Both the position numbers and the translations under genes were made by a program. Of a stretch of DNA of 64,000 nucleotides, positions 17,290 through 25,764 are shown piece after piece (position 1 is the first letter of the stretch; the number at the start of each line of letters is the position of its first letter). The stretch is from the NCBI GenBank assembly GCA_036567965.1, contig DATCTN010000021.1, forward strand, positions 196,906-260,905. Reading direction: 5' to 3'. This DNA comes from Candidatus Kryptoniota bacterium (GTDB taxonomy: Bacteria > Bacteroidota > Ignavibacteria > Kryptoniales > JAKASW01). Under the pieces are notes generated by a model, which was not told the DNA's origin, made no database searches, and saw only the letters and a list, made by a program, of their open reading frames with translations.

Positions 17290-18513
17290 TTGCACGTGAG
17301 GATACTTCAGATAGCTCCCCGCATTCCTTACCCTCTTACCGAGGGCGGGAGTGTGAGCATATTTAATATTACACGGCTGCTGGCCGAACGGGGAGCCAAA
17401 ATCTTTTTTGTTGCTGTTTCCGGCAACGAGAAGGCTGAGTTGCCGGAGGAATTGTCAAGGCTGTGTGAAAGTGTATTAATTGTGCGGACTCCATATAAAT
17501 ACGGTTTCAAGAGCGCCGTAAGAAATCTCTTCTCTTCCGTGCCAATCAACGTTCAGAAATATCATTCCGGGAAGATTCTAAAAAAGGTTATCGCATTTGC
17601 AGCGGATAAGAAGATCGAACTTATTCATGTTGACCATCTTCACATGGCTTATTACGGACTTGCCTTGAAGAGGATACTCGAAGTGCCGGTGGTCCTTAGA
17701 GAGCATAATCTTGAATTCAAGATAACGGAGCGCTTCGCCGAGACATCAAGTAATCCCGCTTTGAGATTATATGCTTCGTTACAGGCGCGGAAAATTCTGG
17801 AATACGAACCAAGTATTTGTGCTAAGATGGACAAGTGCATCATGATTACCGAACAAGACCGCGACCGACTTCTGTCGTTGAGAGCCGGCATTGATGCCGA
17901 TGTGATTCCCGCGGGAGTCGACGCAGATTTCTTTAAGGAGGGTAGCTCAGTCGGAGAAACGGATACTATTGGTTATGTTGGCAGCCTCGATTGGCTCCCC
18001 AACATCGATGGACTGAAGTGGTTTGTCCAGGAAGTGATGCCAATAATTGCAAAATCGAAACCCAGTGTTAAGTTTAATATATATGGAAAGAATGCGTCGC
18101 ATGGCATTGATAGACTGGATAATGGAAAAAACGTTAGGGTCAAAGGATTCGTCGAGGATGTGCGCACAGTTTTTAGAGAGTCCAGCGTAATGATTGTTCC
18201 CCTCTTCGCCGCGAGTGGGATTCGAATCAAGATTCTGGAAGCGATGGCCGCAGGCAAGGCGATTGTGACGACTTCAATCGGATGCGAAGGAATAAACTGC
18301 GAGCCGGGGAAACATGTTTTCATTGCTGATACACCGGGAGACTTTGCGGAGAATGTAGTCAAAATTCTTGATGACTCGGCTCTCCGTGCGCAAATCGGGC
18401 GCGCGGCCGCCGAATTTGTCCGTGAAAAATACTCGTGGCATCAAATCGGCGATTTGTTTTGGAATACCTACTCAAACTTAATTCGTGACTTCAATAAGCA
18501 AACCGGAAATTGA
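17290..18513 (+). CDS. GT4 family glycosyltransferase
   Basis: A 407-aa retaining GT-B glycosyltransferase. The N-terminal domain opens with ILQIAPRIPYPLTEGGSVSI (a glycine-rich acceptor loop). The C-terminal GT1/GT4 domain has TIGYVGSLDWLPNIDGLKWF, VRVKGFVEDVRTVF, and the nucleotide-sugar motif ASGIRIKILEAMAAGKAIVT, where E of KILEAMAAG is the conserved Glu. The start TTG 17290 is 3 bases after the previous stop; GTG 17296 is an alternative. It is followed directly by a second, related GT4. Cytoplasmic; builds the repeat unit on the lipid carrier. Confidence 0.86.
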   Translation: MHVRILQIAPRIPYPLTEGGSVSIFNITRLLAERGAKIFFVAVSGNEKAELPEELSRLCESVLIVRTPYKYGFKSAVRNLFSSVPINVQKYHSGKILKKVIAFAADKKIELIHVDHLHMAYYGLALKRILEVPVVLREHNLEFKITERFAETSSNPALRLYASLQARKILEYEPSICAKMDKCIMITEQDRDRLLSLRAGIDADVIPAGVDADFFKEGSSVGETDTIGYVGSLDWLPNIDGLKWFVQEVMPIIAKSKPSVKFNIYGKNASHGIDRLDNGKNVRVKGFVEDVRTVFRESSVMIVPLFAASGIRIKILEAMAAGKAIVTTSIGCEGINCEPGKHVFIADTPGDFAENVVKILDDSALRAQIGRAAAEFVREKYSWHQIGDLFWNTYSNLIRDFNKQTGN

Positions 18514-19734
18514 TTGAAGATCCTCATCGTTACCACGCGCGTCCCGTACCCCCCTCACAAAGGCGACAAGCTTAAGATCTACAATATTGTAAAACATCTC
18601 GCGAGAAATAATACTGTCAAAGTCCTTTGTCTCTCGGGAAGTCGATCGGAGGAGAAATATCTGGACGGCGTGCGTGCGCTCGGAGCAGATATTGAGGCCG
18701 TTCCGCATTCGCTGCTTAAGTCCGCCATCGGCGCGCTGATCGGAGTATTTACCAGGAGGCCTATACAAGTTTCCCTTTATAGAAGCGGCCGGTTGGGCAG
18801 AAGACTTGCGGAAATCGCGTCGGCGTTCGATCCCGACGTAATCTACTTTCACTTTATCAGGAGTGCACAATACATTGAGTATGTCTCTTCAGTGAAACCA
18901 GTGAAGGTGCTGGACTTTACCGATGCGGTTTCACTCTACCTGTCACGCTTTGTCGAGACTGAGAGAAATCCGGTTTCACGATGGCTGATAAAGATGGAAC
19001 GTGACCGGATCGCAGCTTATGAACGTATCGCCGAGAAGTACGATGCGTCATTCATCTGCTCAACCCTGGATCGAGATTATCTTTTAGGAAAGGGCATCAG
19101 GGCGGATTTTCACATACTCCCCAACGGAGTGGATACCGAGCTCTTTAAAGGAACAAGACGGACCCCCGACAAGCGGAGAGTCATTTTCACGGGAAACATG
19201 CCGTATTTCCCGAACGAGGACGCGGTTCTTTATTTTGTGAGCACTATCTTTCCAAGAGTCCTGCGAGAAGTTCCGGACGCGAAGTTGTTTGTCGTGGGAC
19301 GTCGTCCGACTCGCAAGGTAAGAAGTCTGGCGTCCGAGAATATCATAGTTACCGGATTCGTAGATAATATTGTCACCGAATACTTAAAGAGTGCGGTTGC
19401 GATCGCTCCAACCCGGTTCGGGGCGGGCACACTCAACAAGGTTATCGAACCGATTGTACTGGGAGTGCCGGTGGTCGCAACCTCTATCGCAGTTCGGGGG
19501 CTTCCTTCTGCCGCGCAAAGATTCGTTCACGTTGCGGATTCACCCGATGATTTTGGAAACGGCCTTGTCGAAATCCTAAAGCAAGAATCTCTTGAAGGGG
19601 GCCTTTCTGAAAATGGGCTCGAATCTGTACGGCACTCTCTCAGTTGGGAGAGAATAGTAGCCGATTTTGAAGAAGATCTCCGAAAAATAGTCGATGGCTC
19701 CGCGAGCCATAATCGCCAGGACAATCGTCTCTGA
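18514..19734 (+). CDS. GT4 family glycosyltransferase (resembles the XrtA-associated TIGR03087 group)
   Basis: A 406-aa GT-B transferase. The N-terminus RVPYPPHKGDKLKIYN, the middle FHFIRSAQYIEYV, and LDFTDAVSLYLSRF resemble the set of motifs in exosortase-linked sugar transferases. The C-terminal domain contains ILPNGVDTELFKG, VIFTGNMPYFPNEDAVLYF and RFGAGTLNKVIEPIVLGVPV, in which the glutamate of KVIEPIVLG occupies the usual nucleotide-sugar site. No exosortase or PEP-CTERM gene is in the window, so that link is only by likeness. Start TTG 18514 directly follows the previous stop codon. A 173-bp gap follows. Confidence 0.83.
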   Translation: MKILIVTTRVPYPPHKGDKLKIYNIVKHLARNNTVKVLCLSGSRSEEKYLDGVRALGADIEAVPHSLLKSAIGALIGVFTRRPIQVSLYRSGRLGRRLAEIASAFDPDVIYFHFIRSAQYIEYVSSVKPVKVLDFTDAVSLYLSRFVETERNPVSRWLIKMERDRIAAYERIAEKYDASFICSTLDRDYLLGKGIRADFHILPNGVDTELFKGTRRTPDKRRVIFTGNMPYFPNEDAVLYFVSTIFPRVLREVPDAKLFVVGRRPTRKVRSLASENIIVTGFVDNIVTEYLKSAVAIAPTRFGAGTLNKVIEPIVLGVPVVATSIAVRGLPSAAQRFVHVADSPDDFGNGLVEILKQESLEGGLSENGLESVRHSLSWERIVADFEEDLRKIVDGSASHNRQDNRL

Positions 19735-19907
19735 GTTGGTTTTCGTTGTCTCTGAGTCTGGTCTGTCGATTCACACGTGTCTATTCATTATTTTGTCGGG
19801 AGGGACTATCTTCCTAATCGCAGCAGGTTTAGGAGAAGGATCTAAGGTACACATCGAGAATCTAAAGGGATGATGTTGACTCTTCAGTCGTTGAAATATA
19901 GCTGATA

Positions 19908-21320
19908 ATGGTACGATTGAGCGTGAAAAAGGGTGGAGAAGCGCGCACCTTACTGGCTTTAGATTTTCTTTCCCTGACATTGGCCAATATAATATACTAT
20001 TACTTTCGAATCAGGAGCGGACTATTCTCCATACTGACAGTCCCTGATTTTTGGGGGCCGGTTGTGGTCCTCACCTTGTTCTTGATGTTCCTGTACTGGT
20101 TCTGGGGACTTTACAACTTTTCGTATTTAAGTTCCCGACTCGACGAATTCATAGCTATCCTGAAGATCTCGACGGTCTATATACTCATTCTCTTCTTTGC
20201 GATCTTTTTCGACGACGCTGGATCGGGGAGGATTCCTCATTTAAGAATCTTCATACTTTTGTACTGGATACTTGTCATTGCTTTCCCGGGTATTGCCAGA
20301 ATCGGATTCAGGACCATACAAAAGAGACTTCTCATTGGGGGCGTCGGATTGAGAAACGCCATCATAGTCGGATCGGGTGAAAGAGCAAGCTCGGTGTATA
20401 ATCTCGCTTCGAAGTTCAAGACGCTTGGCTACAAACCGCTCGGGTTCGTTAGCCTGAACGAGTCGTCATCCAAAGGGAATCTACCCGCTCCGGTCCTTTC
20501 GGATGTTGCAGGATTGAGCGCGACGATCGAAAGAATGGAGGCGAGGGAAGTGATTATCGCACTCGAGGAATCTGAAAAAGAACACCTTTATGACGTCATC
20601 TCACACATCAACGGCGCAGAGGCTGGGATAAAGATTGTGCCTGATCTGTACGACTCCATCGCCGGGCAGGCGAGAGTGTCTCAGCTGTATGGCTTTCCGC
20701 TGATAGATGTCGTCCCTGAAATAATGACGCAGTGGCAAAGAGTTACGAAACGCCTCATCGACATCTTGGCATCGGCTTTTGCGTTGGTGATATGTTTTCC
20801 ATTGTGGCTGGTGGTTTGTATCGCCATTAAAATCAATTCCCGCGGACCGGTCATATATCGTCAGGAAAGAGTCGGCAAGGACTTGAAACCATTCACGCTT
20901 ATCAAGTTCAGGTCGATGTACGTGGATGCAGAGAAACAGAGTGGTCCCGTCTGGGCATCAAAGAACGACCCACGAGTTACATCGGTAGGCCGATTTATGA
21001 GGAAGACGCACCTCGACGAGACACCGCAGTTTGTGAATGTGCTTGTCGGTGATATGAGTCTCGTCGGCCCTCGTCCTGAAAGGCCGTTCTTTGTCGACAT
21101 GCTTGCGAAGGAAATCCCACTTTATAGACGACGGTCCAAAATCAAGCCGGGACTCACCGGCCTTGCCAGAGTGAAATACAAGTACGATGAGAGTATCGAA
21201 GATGTGAAGATCGACCTGCAGTATGATCTGTATTATATTGAAAACATGTCGCTCCGGTTGGATTTTCAGATTCTGTTCTGGACGGTCTTTCACGTACTCC
21301 TTGGAAAAGGTCACGCATGA
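19908..21320 (+). CDS. Exopolysaccharide polyprenyl glycosylphosphotransferase (WbaP/WcaJ-type initiator)
   Basis: A 470-aa large-form polyisoprenyl-phosphate hexose-1-phosphate transferase that starts the repeat unit on undecaprenyl phosphate. It has N-terminal TM helices (about residues 15-140), a CoA-binding/Rossmann middle domain ([20 protein letters not shown] near 148-167), and the catalytic C-terminus. This last part has the re-entrant helix after [20 protein letters not shown], the core [14 protein letters not shown], the acidic active-site motif [13 protein letters not shown], and [11 protein letters not shown] with PGLTGLARV. All expected catalytic elements are present. TTGACT at 19876-19881 lies in the preceding gap, but no well-spaced -10 is clear. 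It is the only complete initiator in the cluster. Confidence 0.92.
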   Translation: MVRLSVKKGGEARTLLALDFLSLTLANIIYYYFRIRSGLFSILTVPDFWGPVVVLTLFLMFLYWFWGLYNFSYLSSRLDEFIAILKISTVYILILFFAIFFDDAGSGRIPHLRIFILLYWILVIAFPGIARIGFRTIQKRLLIGGVGLRNAIIVGSGERASSVYNLASKFKTLGYKPLGFVSLNESSSKGNLPAPVLSDVAGLSATIERMEAREVIIALEESEKEHLYDVISHINGAEAGIKIVPDLYDSIAGQARVSQLYGFPLIDVVPEIMTQWQRVTKRLIDILASAFALVICFPLWLVVCIAIKINSRGPVIYRQERVGKDLKPFTLIKFRSMYVDAEKQSGPVWASKNDPRVTSVGRFMRKTHLDETPQFVNVLVGDMSLVGPRPERPFFVDMLAKEIPLYRRRSKIKPGLTGLARVKYKYDESIEDVKIDLQYDLYYIENMSLRLDFQILFWTVFHVLLGKGHA

Positions 21321-21360
21321 TGAGGACTAATCCATTTGGCTCGGATAGTTCGGAGGTGAC

Positions 21361-22149
21361 ATGTTAAGTCAAGTATCGGAAACCCCGTCCACTGCGAAGG
21401 CTTCACAGGAGCACAAGGCGAAGACGCTGGTTGTGATTCCCACATACAATGAAGCAGAAAATATTGGGGCGATCATCAGGAAAGTATTCAGTTCCAATCC
21501 CGATACAGACATACTCGTGGTAGACGACAGTTCCCCCGACGGTACCGCCCGGATCGTTTCGGATATTTCTCTGTCGGACATACGTGTTCGCCTATTAAGC
21601 CGCAAGAACAAGTCGGGTCTGGGGACCGCATACGTTGAAGGATTCCGCTACGCGATCGAGCATGGATACGATTTCGTTGTTGAAATGGACGCGGATCTGT
21701 CGCACGAGCCCAATGAGATTCCGAAGTTTCATCAGGCACTCCAGAATCATGCCGATGTAGCAATCGGTTCACGCTACGCCTTCGGCGTATCGGTCTTAAA
21801 TTGGCCGATGAAAAGACTCCTCCTCAGCTATAGTGCAAATATTTTTGCGAGAGTCGTGACCGGTGTGCCGGTGAACGACATGACAAGCGGTTTCAAAGCA
21901 TTCAAGATAGAGGTACTGAAGTCCTTCAATTTCAATTCCATAAGATCGAACGGCTACGCCTTTCAAGTGGAGATGAATGCCCGCGCATATCGCCGGGGAT
22001 TCAAACTTGTGGAAGTGCCTATTGTGTTTACCGAGCGGCGCGTCGGCTCGAGCAAGATGTCGAAAAGGATCGTCTATGAGGGCGTGAAGATAGTCCTTAT
22101 CCTCGGAGTCGGAAGGCTGCTCAAGTTCCTCAGGCTGAGAAATCATTGA
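21361..22149 (+). CDS. Dolichol-phosphate mannosyltransferase-like polyprenyl-phosphate glycosyltransferase (GT2)
   Basis: A 262-aa GT2 of the DPM1 type, which charges a polyprenyl phosphate with a single sugar. Motifs are VVIPTYNEAENIGAIIRKV, LVVDDSSPDGTA, and the metal-binding VVEMDADLSHEP with the DAD triad, then NDMTSGFKAFK and VPIVFTERRVGSSKM. There is no C-terminal TM domain, as in the short single-domain bacterial members. GGAGG-type sequence (CGGAGGTGAC) lies just before ATG 21361. The product might feed a periplasmic GT-C transferase outside this window. It overlaps the next gene by 4 bases. Confidence 0.88.
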   Translation: MLSQVSETPSTAKASQEHKAKTLVVIPTYNEAENIGAIIRKVFSSNPDTDILVVDDSSPDGTARIVSDISLSDIRVRLLSRKNKSGLGTAYVEGFRYAIEHGYDFVVEMDADLSHEPNEIPKFHQALQNHADVAIGSRYAFGVSVLNWPMKRLLLSYSANIFARVVTGVPVNDMTSGFKAFKIEVLKSFNFNSIRSNGYAFQVEMNARAYRRGFKLVEVPIVFTERRVGSSKMSKRIVYEGVKIVLILGVGRLLKFLRLRNH

Positions 22150-24122
22150 TTCCGCAAGTCTCGGTAGTAATTGTAAGCTATAATGTCCGTGGCTTCCTGG
22201 AAAACCTCCTCGCCTCACTGAGGCGTGCGCTCGAAGGAGTCCCGTCAGAGACAATCGTGGTGGATAATTTCTCCGATGACGACACCGTCGAGTTTGTCAG
22301 AAAAAATCACCCCAATGTAAAACTGATCGAGAACCGAACAAACGTCGGTTTCGGACGGGCCAATAATCAGGGTGTAAGTGCGTCCACGGGAGAGTACCTT
22401 CTGATCATAAACCCTGACGCCGTTGTTGCCGAAGACACGGTAAAGAGAATGCTGGAGTTCTCGGAGAAACATCCGGAATCAGGTGCGTCAAGTTGTAAAG
22501 TGCTGAACGCCGACGGGACTCTCCAGAAATCCTGCAGGAGAAGTTTCCCAACTCCCTGGGTGGCATTCACAAAGATCTCCGGACTTAGTTTCCTGTTTCC
22601 ACGAACAAAGATGTTCGGAAAATATAATCTGACCTATCTCAATCCCGGAGAGTGCCATGAGGTCGATGCGATTGGCGGAAGCTTCATGTTCATTCCGAGA
22701 GCTGTATTCAAGAAGGTGGGCGGCTTCGATGAAGACTATTTTATGTATGGTGAGGACCTGGACTTATGCTACAAGATTAAGAAGGCGGGATATAAGATTT
22801 ACTATAATCCGGAGACTACCGCTATTCACTTTAAAGGTGAAAGCACGAGACGAAGCACCATTAAACAGACATACGAATTCTACAGGGCGATGATAATCTT
22901 CGTGGAGAAAAGGTATGGGTCGGGGACAATGTTGTCGCGATTGCTAAATGTGGCAATCGTGCTTAGCCGTTTCGCACATTCGTTTTCACATTTGCTGAGA
23001 GACATGTCTCCCGTGCTGATCGATTACCTTATAAGCGTCTGTGCGATGTTCGTGGGCGAGTATCTCCGAGTCCACAAGCTCTACTCAATTCCAAGCTATG
23101 GCAAACCTGTTTTTTATCTTGCGCCTGGAATAATACTCGTTACGTTGGCCGGCAGCCTCGGCGTGTACGGTGAAAATAAATTTTCAATTCGATATTCGTT
23201 TCTTACTGCCTTTCTGACATTCCTGCTCGTCTCGGCAGGTACGTATTTTTTCAAGGCATTTGCCTTCTCCAGATTGATCGTTCTGATTGCCGGAATCTTC
23301 ATGGTAATTCTTATACCCGGTTGGAGGCTGGTATATCAACTCAGGAGTTCGGTGGGTACTTCGAGACACCCAGTATTTGGCAGGAGGACTCTGGTTGTTG
23401 GTATGGATCAGAGGGCCATCGAGCTGATACGGAAGATGCGGGGCAGGATTGCGATGGGCTTTGATATTATCGGCGTGGTCTCGGAAGGAGTGACTGATGA
23501 AGCCAGGCTTCTCGGGATCAAAGTCGTGGGTACTTTAAGCGAACTTCCCGAAATTGTTCGTGAGAGGCGAGCGGACGACGTTGTCTTCGCTTCAGGCCGG
23601 ATCTCTTATGCGCAGGTTCTCCAGGCTGTCGCCAGTGTCAGGGACAAGGGGGTACATTTCAAACTTGTGCCCGACACGATGGACGTAATAATCGGCAAAA
23701 CTTATGTCGATGGGCTGGCGGATGTTCCGCTGGTGGATATCAACTACAGCATCAATCGGCGCCGCAACAAGATCTTGAAGCGTAGCTTTGACATTTTCTT
23801 TGTCCTGGTTGCGGGAATGATCCTGCTTCCCGCGAGATTGTTCAAACGCGACTCTACCGCGGCGAGGGTCTTCGGTAATCTATCGCGGGTCCTGAACGGA
23901 AGCTGGTCCGTTGTCGGTCGCTCCGAGTATTACCCGCAGGGAGGCGACGAGATTTTCGGGAAGCTGGGAATCACAGGTGTAGTACAGCTCAATCGAGGCC
24001 AAACCCTTTCCGAGGAAGAAGTGGAAAAACTGTATGTCTACTACGCCCGAAATCAATCGATTTGGCTGGACCTAGAGATAATCGCCAAGAGCTTCCTCCA
24101 GCTTCTCACGCCCGCCGCTTAA
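22146..24122 (+). CDS. GT2 glycosyltransferase fused to a membrane/Rossmann region and a truncated sugar-phosphotransferase domain
   Basis: A 658-aa composite. Residues 1 to about 260 are a rhamnosyltransferase-like GT2, with VVIVSYNVRGFLENLL, IVVDNFSDDDTVEF, LLIINPDAVV and the acidic YFMYGEDLDLCYKIKKAG. Residues about 270-400 hold about five TM helices. From about 413 a Rossmann domain (RRTLVVGMDQRAIELIRKM, VGTLSELPEIV) matches the middle domain of WbaP-type enzymes. From about 540 the protein has KRSFDIFF, then SWSVVGRSEYYPQ and ITGVVQLNRGQTLSEEEVE. These are the flanks of the phosphotransferase domain, but the catalytic FxxxKFRSM and DE(T/L)PQ motifs are missing. So it is a GT2 joined to an apparently dead initiator. 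Start TTG 22146. Confidence 0.8.
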   Translation: MIPQVSVVIVSYNVRGFLENLLASLRRALEGVPSETIVVDNFSDDDTVEFVRKNHPNVKLIENRTNVGFGRANNQGVSASTGEYLLIINPDAVVAEDTVKRMLEFSEKHPESGASSCKVLNADGTLQKSCRRSFPTPWVAFTKISGLSFLFPRTKMFGKYNLTYLNPGECHEVDAIGGSFMFIPRAVFKKVGGFDEDYFMYGEDLDLCYKIKKAGYKIYYNPETTAIHFKGESTRRSTIKQTYEFYRAMIIFVEKRYGSGTMLSRLLNVAIVLSRFAHSFSHLLRDMSPVLIDYLISVCAMFVGEYLRVHKLYSIPSYGKPVFYLAPGIILVTLAGSLGVYGENKFSIRYSFLTAFLTFLLVSAGTYFFKAFAFSRLIVLIAGIFMVILIPGWRLVYQLRSSVGTSRHPVFGRRTLVVGMDQRAIELIRKMRGRIAMGFDIIGVVSEGVTDEARLLGIKVVGTLSELPEIVRERRADDVVFASGRISYAQVLQAVASVRDKGVHFKLVPDTMDVIIGKTYVDGLADVPLVDINYSINRRRNKILKRSFDIFFVLVAGMILLPARLFKRDSTAARVFGNLSRVLNGSWSVVGRSEYYPQGGDEIFGKLGITGVVQLNRGQTLSEEEVEKLYVYYARNQSIWLDLEIIAKSFLQLLTPAA

Positions 24123-24166
24123 ACTCCGATTCCAAAAGAAGTACCGATCAAGCATTATATTCCCCC

Positions 24167-24198
24167 TTGACATTGGAAACTCAAAACACTAAATTAGT
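24167..24198 (+). promoter_or_regulatory. Promoter of the efflux operon with overlapping palindrome
   Basis: TTGACA (24167-24172), 17 bp and TAAATT (24190-24195) form a near-consensus promoter. ACTAA-A-TTAGT (24188-24198), an 11-bp palindrome, covers the -10 and could be the operator of the TetR protein encoded next. The ATG at 24203 is 7 bases after the -10, so the message would be leaderless. The operator role is an inference. Confidence 0.55.
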
Positions 24199-24202
24199 TT
24201 CC

Positions 24203-24787
24203 ATGGTATCAGACGAATCTGAAGTAAAGCAAGCCATAGTCGAGCTCGCGTACAAGAAGTTCAGTCAACACGGCTTCAAGCGGATCACGATGGACGAGAT
24301 CGCGACCGAACTCGCGATCAGCAAAAAGACCGTCTATAAACATTTCGCGAGCAAAGAGACGATCCTCGAAGAGATAGTGAATCAAAGAGTTAAACGCGGA
24401 GAAGAGGCGTTTAAAGCCCTCCTGGCGGACAACGGCCCCGCGGATGATCGGATCAAGCGGGTCGCTGAGATGTTTCCGAGATTTGTCGATCCAGATTGGC
24501 AAAGACTTATGGCCGACGTCGTGCATAGCGTCCCATCGGTTTCAAAAAAAATTCAGGCAATCCTCACGTATTTCATAACTAAAGTAGCTCCAAGCATAAT
24601 CAGGGAAGGACAGAAACAGGGAACTGTCCGCAAGGATCTAAATATCGACCTGTTTGTCATTGCTTACCTGGGGGCAGCAAAGGAACTCTTTAATTCCGAC
24701 TTCCTCGCGAGACATTCTGTTACCGAAGAGGTATTACCGAAGCAACTGTTCAAGATCTTTATGGAAGGAGTGTTAGTAAGAAAGTGA
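24203..24787 (+). CDS. TetR/AcrR family transcriptional regulator
   Basis: A 194-aa regulator. The N-terminal helix-turn-helix spans about residues 8-55, with KFSQHGFKRITMDEIATELA and the recognition part SKKTVYKHFASKETIL. The C-terminal half is an all-helical ligand-binding domain. The frame is open further upstream to 24062, but that part overlaps the preceding gene and lacks family likeness. ATG 24203 gives the normal TetR N-terminus and sits on the promoter. Its stop overlaps the HlyD start by 4 bases, so it is co-transcribed with the pump it probably represses. Confidence 0.92.
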   Translation: MVSDESEVKQAIVELAYKKFSQHGFKRITMDEIATELAISKKTVYKHFASKETILEEIVNQRVKRGEEAFKALLADNGPADDRIKRVAEMFPRFVDPDWQRLMADVVHSVPSVSKKIQAILTYFITKVAPSIIREGQKQGTVRKDLNIDLFVIAYLGAAKELFNSDFLARHSVTEEVLPKQLFKIFMEGVLVRK

Positions 24788-25764
24788 GTTTTAATATTCG
24801 TGTCGTGACTACCGCAGTGATCCTGGCTGCCGCAGTCTCTCTCGTTGGATGCAGCTCCAGCTCGGATAAGGACGATGTGTCAGCGACCGGAACGATCGAG
24901 GCAACCGAGAGTTCAATTGCAGCGCAAGTACCGGGCCGTATTATGAAGGTCAATTACGAAGAGGGGGCAATCGTAAAGAAGGGTGACACGCTCGCGGAAA
25001 TAGACCACCGCTCGATCGTTCAACAAGTGAACCAAGCTCAGGCGGCTCTCACTATGGCCAGCCAACAGTATGACATGCTTGTCAAAGGCGCCAGAAGTGA
25101 GGACTTGAGAGTAGCGGAAGAGGGTGTCAAACAAGCGGAAGCGAATTTCAACCTGGCGAACCTCGCAATGGAGCGCACAACGAAACTGTTTAGTGACCAC
25201 AGCGTTTCGCAATCCCAGATGGACGCGGCCCAGGCACAGTATGAGGTCGCTTCGGCACAGATGCAATCGGCAAAACAGACTCTCGAGAAGATGCAGCATT
25301 TTGCCAGACCCGAGGAAATCAGGACCGCGGCCGCGCAGGTCGAGCAGGCACAAGCTGCACTCGATTATGCGACGATATCGCTTGAGCATTCCTACGTTTT
25401 GAATCCAATCGACGGAACTGTGCTGGAAAGACTTGTAGAGGTTGGAGATTACGCGAACGTCGGCACGCCCATCTACACTGTCGCTGATCTCCGGATGATG
25501 AAGATGACTGTCTACGTGAACGAGGTCGACCTGGCAAAGATTAGACTAGGTAACGGAGCTAAAGTGGTACTCGATGGCATGCCGAACCACCCATTCGACG
25601 GAAAAGTAATCTATATCTCTCCGACCGCCGAGTTCACCCCGAAGAACGTCGAAACCAAGGAAGACCGTATCAAACTTGTATTCGCTGTAAAGATCGGCAT
25701 ACCTAATCCGGATAATTATTTAAAGGCCGGCCTGCCTGCTGACGCTTCCATATACACCAAATGA
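24784..25764 (+). CDS. HlyD-family periplasmic adaptor lipoprotein of an ABC efflux pump
   Basis: A 326-aa membrane-fusion protein similar to YbhG/EmrA-type adaptors. The signal peptide ends in the lipobox LVGC (C23), so it is lipid-anchored. The biotinyl-lipoyl half-motifs are GTIEATESSIAAQVPGRI and LNPIDGTVLERLVEVGD. Between them a long alpha-hairpin (about residues 75-200) is rich in Ala and Gln (QVNQAQAALTMA, VAEEGVKQAEANFNLA). It would join the ABC permeases to the TolC protein encoded in the same operon. GTG 24784 overlaps the TetR stop; the end overlaps the first ATPase gene. Confidence 0.92.
   Translation: MSFNIRVVTTAVILAAAVSLVGCSSSSDKDDVSATGTIEATESSIAAQVPGRIMKVNYEEGAIVKKGDTLAEIDHRSIVQQVNQAQAALTMASQQYDMLVKGARSEDLRVAEEGVKQAEANFNLANLAMERTTKLFSDHSVSQSQMDAAQAQYEVASAQMQSAKQTLEKMQHFARPEEIRTAAAQVEQAQAALDYATISLEHSYVLNPIDGTVLERLVEVGDYANVGTPIYTVADLRMMKMTVYVNEVDLAKIRLGNGAKVVLDGMPNHPFDGKVIYISPTAEFTPKNVETKEDRIKLVFAVKIGIPNPDNYLKAGLPADASIYTK

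Noticed and set aside
18514-19734. Exosortase/PEP-CTERM system suggested by the TIGR03087-like transferase
   Set aside because: No exosortase, PEP-CTERM substrate or PrsK/PrsR-type gene lies in the window; the likeness to one transferase is not enough.
24062-24202. Upstream extension of the TetR frame by 47 codons
   Set aside because: It overlaps the preceding fused glycosyltransferase gene, lies upstream of the promoter and adds a non-TetR sequence.
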